Source: Streptomyces pyxinae
GTDB lineage: Bacteria > Actinomycetota > Actinomycetes > Streptomycetales > Streptomycetaceae
Direction of reading: 5' to 3'
Length of the DNA: 64,000 nucleotides
NCBI RefSeq assembly: GCF_024756275.1
Contig: NZ_JANUGQ010000030.1
Span: 18,542 to 82,541, forward strand
The position numbers were made by a program, and so were the translations under genes. Of the stretch, positions 61,981 through 64,000 are shown piece by piece (position 1 is the first letter of the stretch; every line of letters begins with the position of its first letter). Below the pieces are notes generated by a model, which had not been told where the DNA came from, made no database searches, and saw only the letters and a list, made by a program, of their open reading frames with translations.

Positions 61981-63819
61981 TCAAGGGCGGGGCTTCCCGT
62001 ACAGGGACTCGATCTCGGGGGCGAAGTCGCGGGAGATGGCGGCGCGTTTGAGCTTGAGGGAGGGGGTCAAGTGACCGGAGTCCTCGGTGAAGTCGGTGGT
62101 CAGGACGCGGAAGGCGCGGATCGACTCGGCGCGGGAGACCAGGCGGTTGGCCTCGTCCACGGCGCGCTGGAGGGCGGCGAGCAGTTCCTCGTCCTCGACC
62201 AGGGCGGAGAGGGGAAGGGCCTCCTTCTTGCGCATCCGGCGCCAGTGGGCGATGCCGTCGGGCTCCAGGGTGATGAGGGCGGTGATGAAGGGCCGGTTGT
62301 CACCGACGACCATGCACTGGCCGACCAGCGGGTGGGCGCGGAGCCAGTCCTCCAGCGGGGCGGGGGTCACGTTCTTGCCGCCCGAGGTGATGATCAGGTC
62401 CTTCTTGCGGCCGGTGATCGTGAGGTAGCCGTCCTCGTCCAGGGTGCCCACGTCGCCGGTGGGCAGCCAGCCGTCCGGGCCGGTGAGCGGGACGGTCTCG
62501 GCGCGTGAACCGTCCCAGTGGCCCGCGCAGACATGGGCGCCGCGCAGCAGGACCTCGCCGTCCTCCGCTATGCGCACCGCCGTCCCGGGGAGCGGGCGGC
62601 CGACGGTGCCGAAGCGGGGGCGGAGCGGCGGGGTGACGGTGGAGGCGGCGGTCGTCTCCGTCAGGCCGTACCCCTCGAAGACATGGATGCCGGCGCCCGT
62701 GTAGAAGGCGGTGAGCCGGCGCCCGAGCGGGGAGCCGCCGCAGATGACGTAGCGGACCTTGCCGCCGAGGGCCGCCCGGATGCGGCGGTAGACCAGCGGG
62801 TCGTAGAGCGCGCGGGCCGCCCGGAGGACGTGGGACGGGCCGGGCCCGGTGCCGTGCCGGGCGGCCTCCACCGCCTCGCCGTACCGCCGCGCGATCCCGG
62901 CCGCCCGGTCGAAGGAGGCGGCGCGGCCCAGCTTCTCGGCGGTGGCCCGGCCGGTGTTGAAGACCTTCTCCAGGACGTACGGGATGGCCAGCAGAAAGGT
63001 CGGGCGGAAGCCGGCCAGGTCGGTGAGGAGGTCCTCCGTCCTGATCGAGGGCGCGTGGCCCAGCCGGACCCGGGCCCGCAGACAGCCGACGGCCACCATC
63101 CTTCCGAAGACATGGGAGAGGGGAAGGAAGAGAAGAGTGGCCGCCGGGTCCTTGCTGACCGACTTGAAGACCGGGTGCAGCAGCTCGATCGCGTTGTCGA
63201 CCTCGGCGAAGAAGTTGCCGTGGGTGAGCACACAGCCCTTGGGGCGGCCGGTGGTGCCCGAGGTGTAGACGAGGGTGGCGATCGAGGCGGGCCGGACCCC
63301 GGCCCGGCGGGCGGCGATCACCTCGTCGGGCACCTCGAGCCCGGCCGCCCGGAGGGTGTCGATGCCGCCGGTGTCGAAGGCCCAGAGGTGGAGGAGGGCG
63401 GGGAGTTGCTTGCGCTCCGTGCTGACCAGCCGCGCCTGGGCCGGATCCTCCACGGCGCAGGCGACCGCGCCCGAGTCCTCAAGGATCCAGCGGACCTGGA
63501 AGGCGGAGGAGGTGGGGTAGATCGGTACGGTGACCAGCCCGGCGGCCCAGGCGGCGAAGTCCAGCAGGGTCCACTCGTAGGTCGTACGGGCCATGATGGC
63601 CAGCCGGTCACCCGGCCGCAGCCCCTCCGCCACCAGTCCCCTGGCGACGGCCAGCACATCGGCGGCGAAGGCGGCCGCGGTGAGGTCCGTCCAGACGCCG
63701 TCGGAGTTCTTGCGGCTGATGACGGTGGCACCGGGGGCCTCGCGGGCGTTGATGAAGGGGATGTCCCCCAGGGAGCCGGTCGGGGGCGGGGCGACGAGGG
63801 GCGGTTCGCTGACCTCGCG
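61981..63819 (-). CDS. Long-chain acyl-CoA synthetase (FadD15-like), start obscured
   Basis: Activates fatty acids with ATP and CoA. ATP motif YTSGTTGRPKG, FEGYGLTETTA, LPTGDVG and the loop ITGRKKDLIITSGGKNVTP are all present, ending in SLYGKPRP. Reading upstream, the conserved N-terminus continues as REVSEPPLVAPPPTGSLGDI up to nt 63819, where the expected start codon is replaced by the poly-G tract. An internal GTG at 63657 would lack conserved sequence. About 612 residues are readable. Confidence 0.88.
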   Translation of the reverse strand, partial: REVSEPPLVAPPPTGSLGDIPFINAREAPGATVISRKNSDGVWTDLTAAAFAADVLAVARGLVAEGLRPGDRLAIMARTTYEWTLLDFAAWAAGLVTVPIYPTSSAFQVRWILEDSGAVACAVEDPAQARLVSTERKQLPALLHLWAFDTGGIDTLRAAGLEVPDEVIAARRAGVRPASIATLVYTSGTTGRPKGCVLTHGNFFAEVDNAIELLHPVFKSVSKDPAATLLFLPLSHVFGRMVAVGCLRARVRLGHAPSIRTEDLLTDLAGFRPTFLLAIPYVLEKVFNTGRATAEKLGRAASFDRAAGIARRYGEAVEAARHGTGPGPSHVLRAARALYDPLVYRRIRAALGGKVRYVICGGSPLGRRLTAFYTGAGIHVFEGYGLTETTAASTVTPPLRPRFGTVGRPLPGTAVRIAEDGEVLLRGAHVCAGHWDGSRAETVPLTGPDGWLPTGDVGTLDEDGYLTITGRKKDLIITSGGKNVTPAPLEDWLRAHPLVGQCMVVGDNRPFITALITLEPDGIAHWRRMRKKEALPLSALVEDEELLAALQRAVDEANRLVSRAESIRAFRVLTTDFTEDSGHLTPSLKLKRAAISRDFAPEIESLYGKPRP

Positions 63820-64000
63820 GGGCGGGGGGGGGGCGGGGGGGGGGGCGGGGGGGGCGGGGGGGGGGGGGGGGTGGGGGGGGGGGGTGGGGGGGGGGGGGGG
63901 GGGGGGGGGGTGGGGGGGGGGGGGGGGGGGGGGGAGGGGGGGGGGGGGGGGGGGGGGGGGGGAGGGGGGGGGGGTGGGGGGGGGGGGGGGGGGGCGGCCG
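63820..64000. other. Poly-G tract, probable sequencing or assembly artefact
   Basis: About 180 bases of almost pure G with rare single T, A and C, ending in a short gcggccg. It starts exactly at the expected start codon of the acyl-CoA synthetase. Tracts of this length do not occur naturally in such genomes. Confidence 0.85.

Overview
The window is high-GC actinobacterial DNA and almost certainly chromosomal Streptomyces. The evidence is frequent GTG starts, strong third-position GC bias, a complete 14-gene nuo operon, the futalosine menaquinone route (mqnA, mqnC), a close relative of the secreted S. griseus aminopeptidase, and a Tat-exported intradiol dioxygenase fused to a chitin/lignin-binding module. 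Gene order around nuo, the NlpC/P60 gene, the geranylgeranyl-reductase-like gene, menG and mqnC is the usual Streptomyces core arrangement.

Layout. 0.5-4.4 kb: a salicylate/DHB-type AMP ligase, a winged-helix regulator, an HxlR regulator and a formyltransferase whose 3' end is cut. 4.35-8.8 kb: a minus-strand cassette with a 3'-truncated RiPP-type methyltransferase remnant, a small hypothetical, a radical SAM protein, a 55-residue acidic peptide gene and three translationally coupled small genes, divergent from a large HTH/TPR regulator. The two blocks meet near 4.38-4.39 kb in what looks like a recombination junction. 8.9-19.6 kb: VOC protein, secreted aminopeptidase, LolA-like protein, polyprenyl diphosphate synthase, a CocE-like hydrolase lacking its nucleophilic Ser, fumarylacetoacetase, secreted dioxygenase and its AraC neighbour.

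19.97-37.3 kb: nuoA-N on the minus strand with a hairpin terminator after nuoN and a good Rex-type operator upstream of nuoA. Several peripheral-arm subunits carry low-complexity extensions. 38-44.6 kb: secreted NlpC/P60 hydrolase, an RHH/PIN toxin-antitoxin pair, menaquinone-reductase-like flavoprotein, GNAT, menG, an imidazolonepropionase-like remnant and mqnC. Polyprenyl synthase, mqnA, mqnC, menG and the flavoprotein supply menaquinone to complex I encoded by nuo.

45.2-50 kb, between mqnC and mqnA, holds two accessory cassettes: a secreted cationic Trp-rich peptide with a three-helix membrane protein and an ABC transporter (a candidate bacteriocin/immunity locus), and an AAA ATPase plus TOPRIM/DUF4276-like pair resembling OLD-type or PARIS-like defence modules. 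51-64 kb: cold-shock protein with a terminator-like leader, AraC regulator, secreted lipase with a palindromic operator, TmrB-like kinase, ricin-lectin domain protein, a FluC-DUF190-FluC operon, Uma2/HTH pair, RelBE-type pair, an ECF41 sigma factor with its AhpD-like partner and a candidate ECF41 promoter, and a long-chain acyl-CoA synthetase whose start runs into an implausible poly-G tract that is probably a sequencing or assembly artefact. No tRNA, rRNA, IS element or CRISPR array was recognised.
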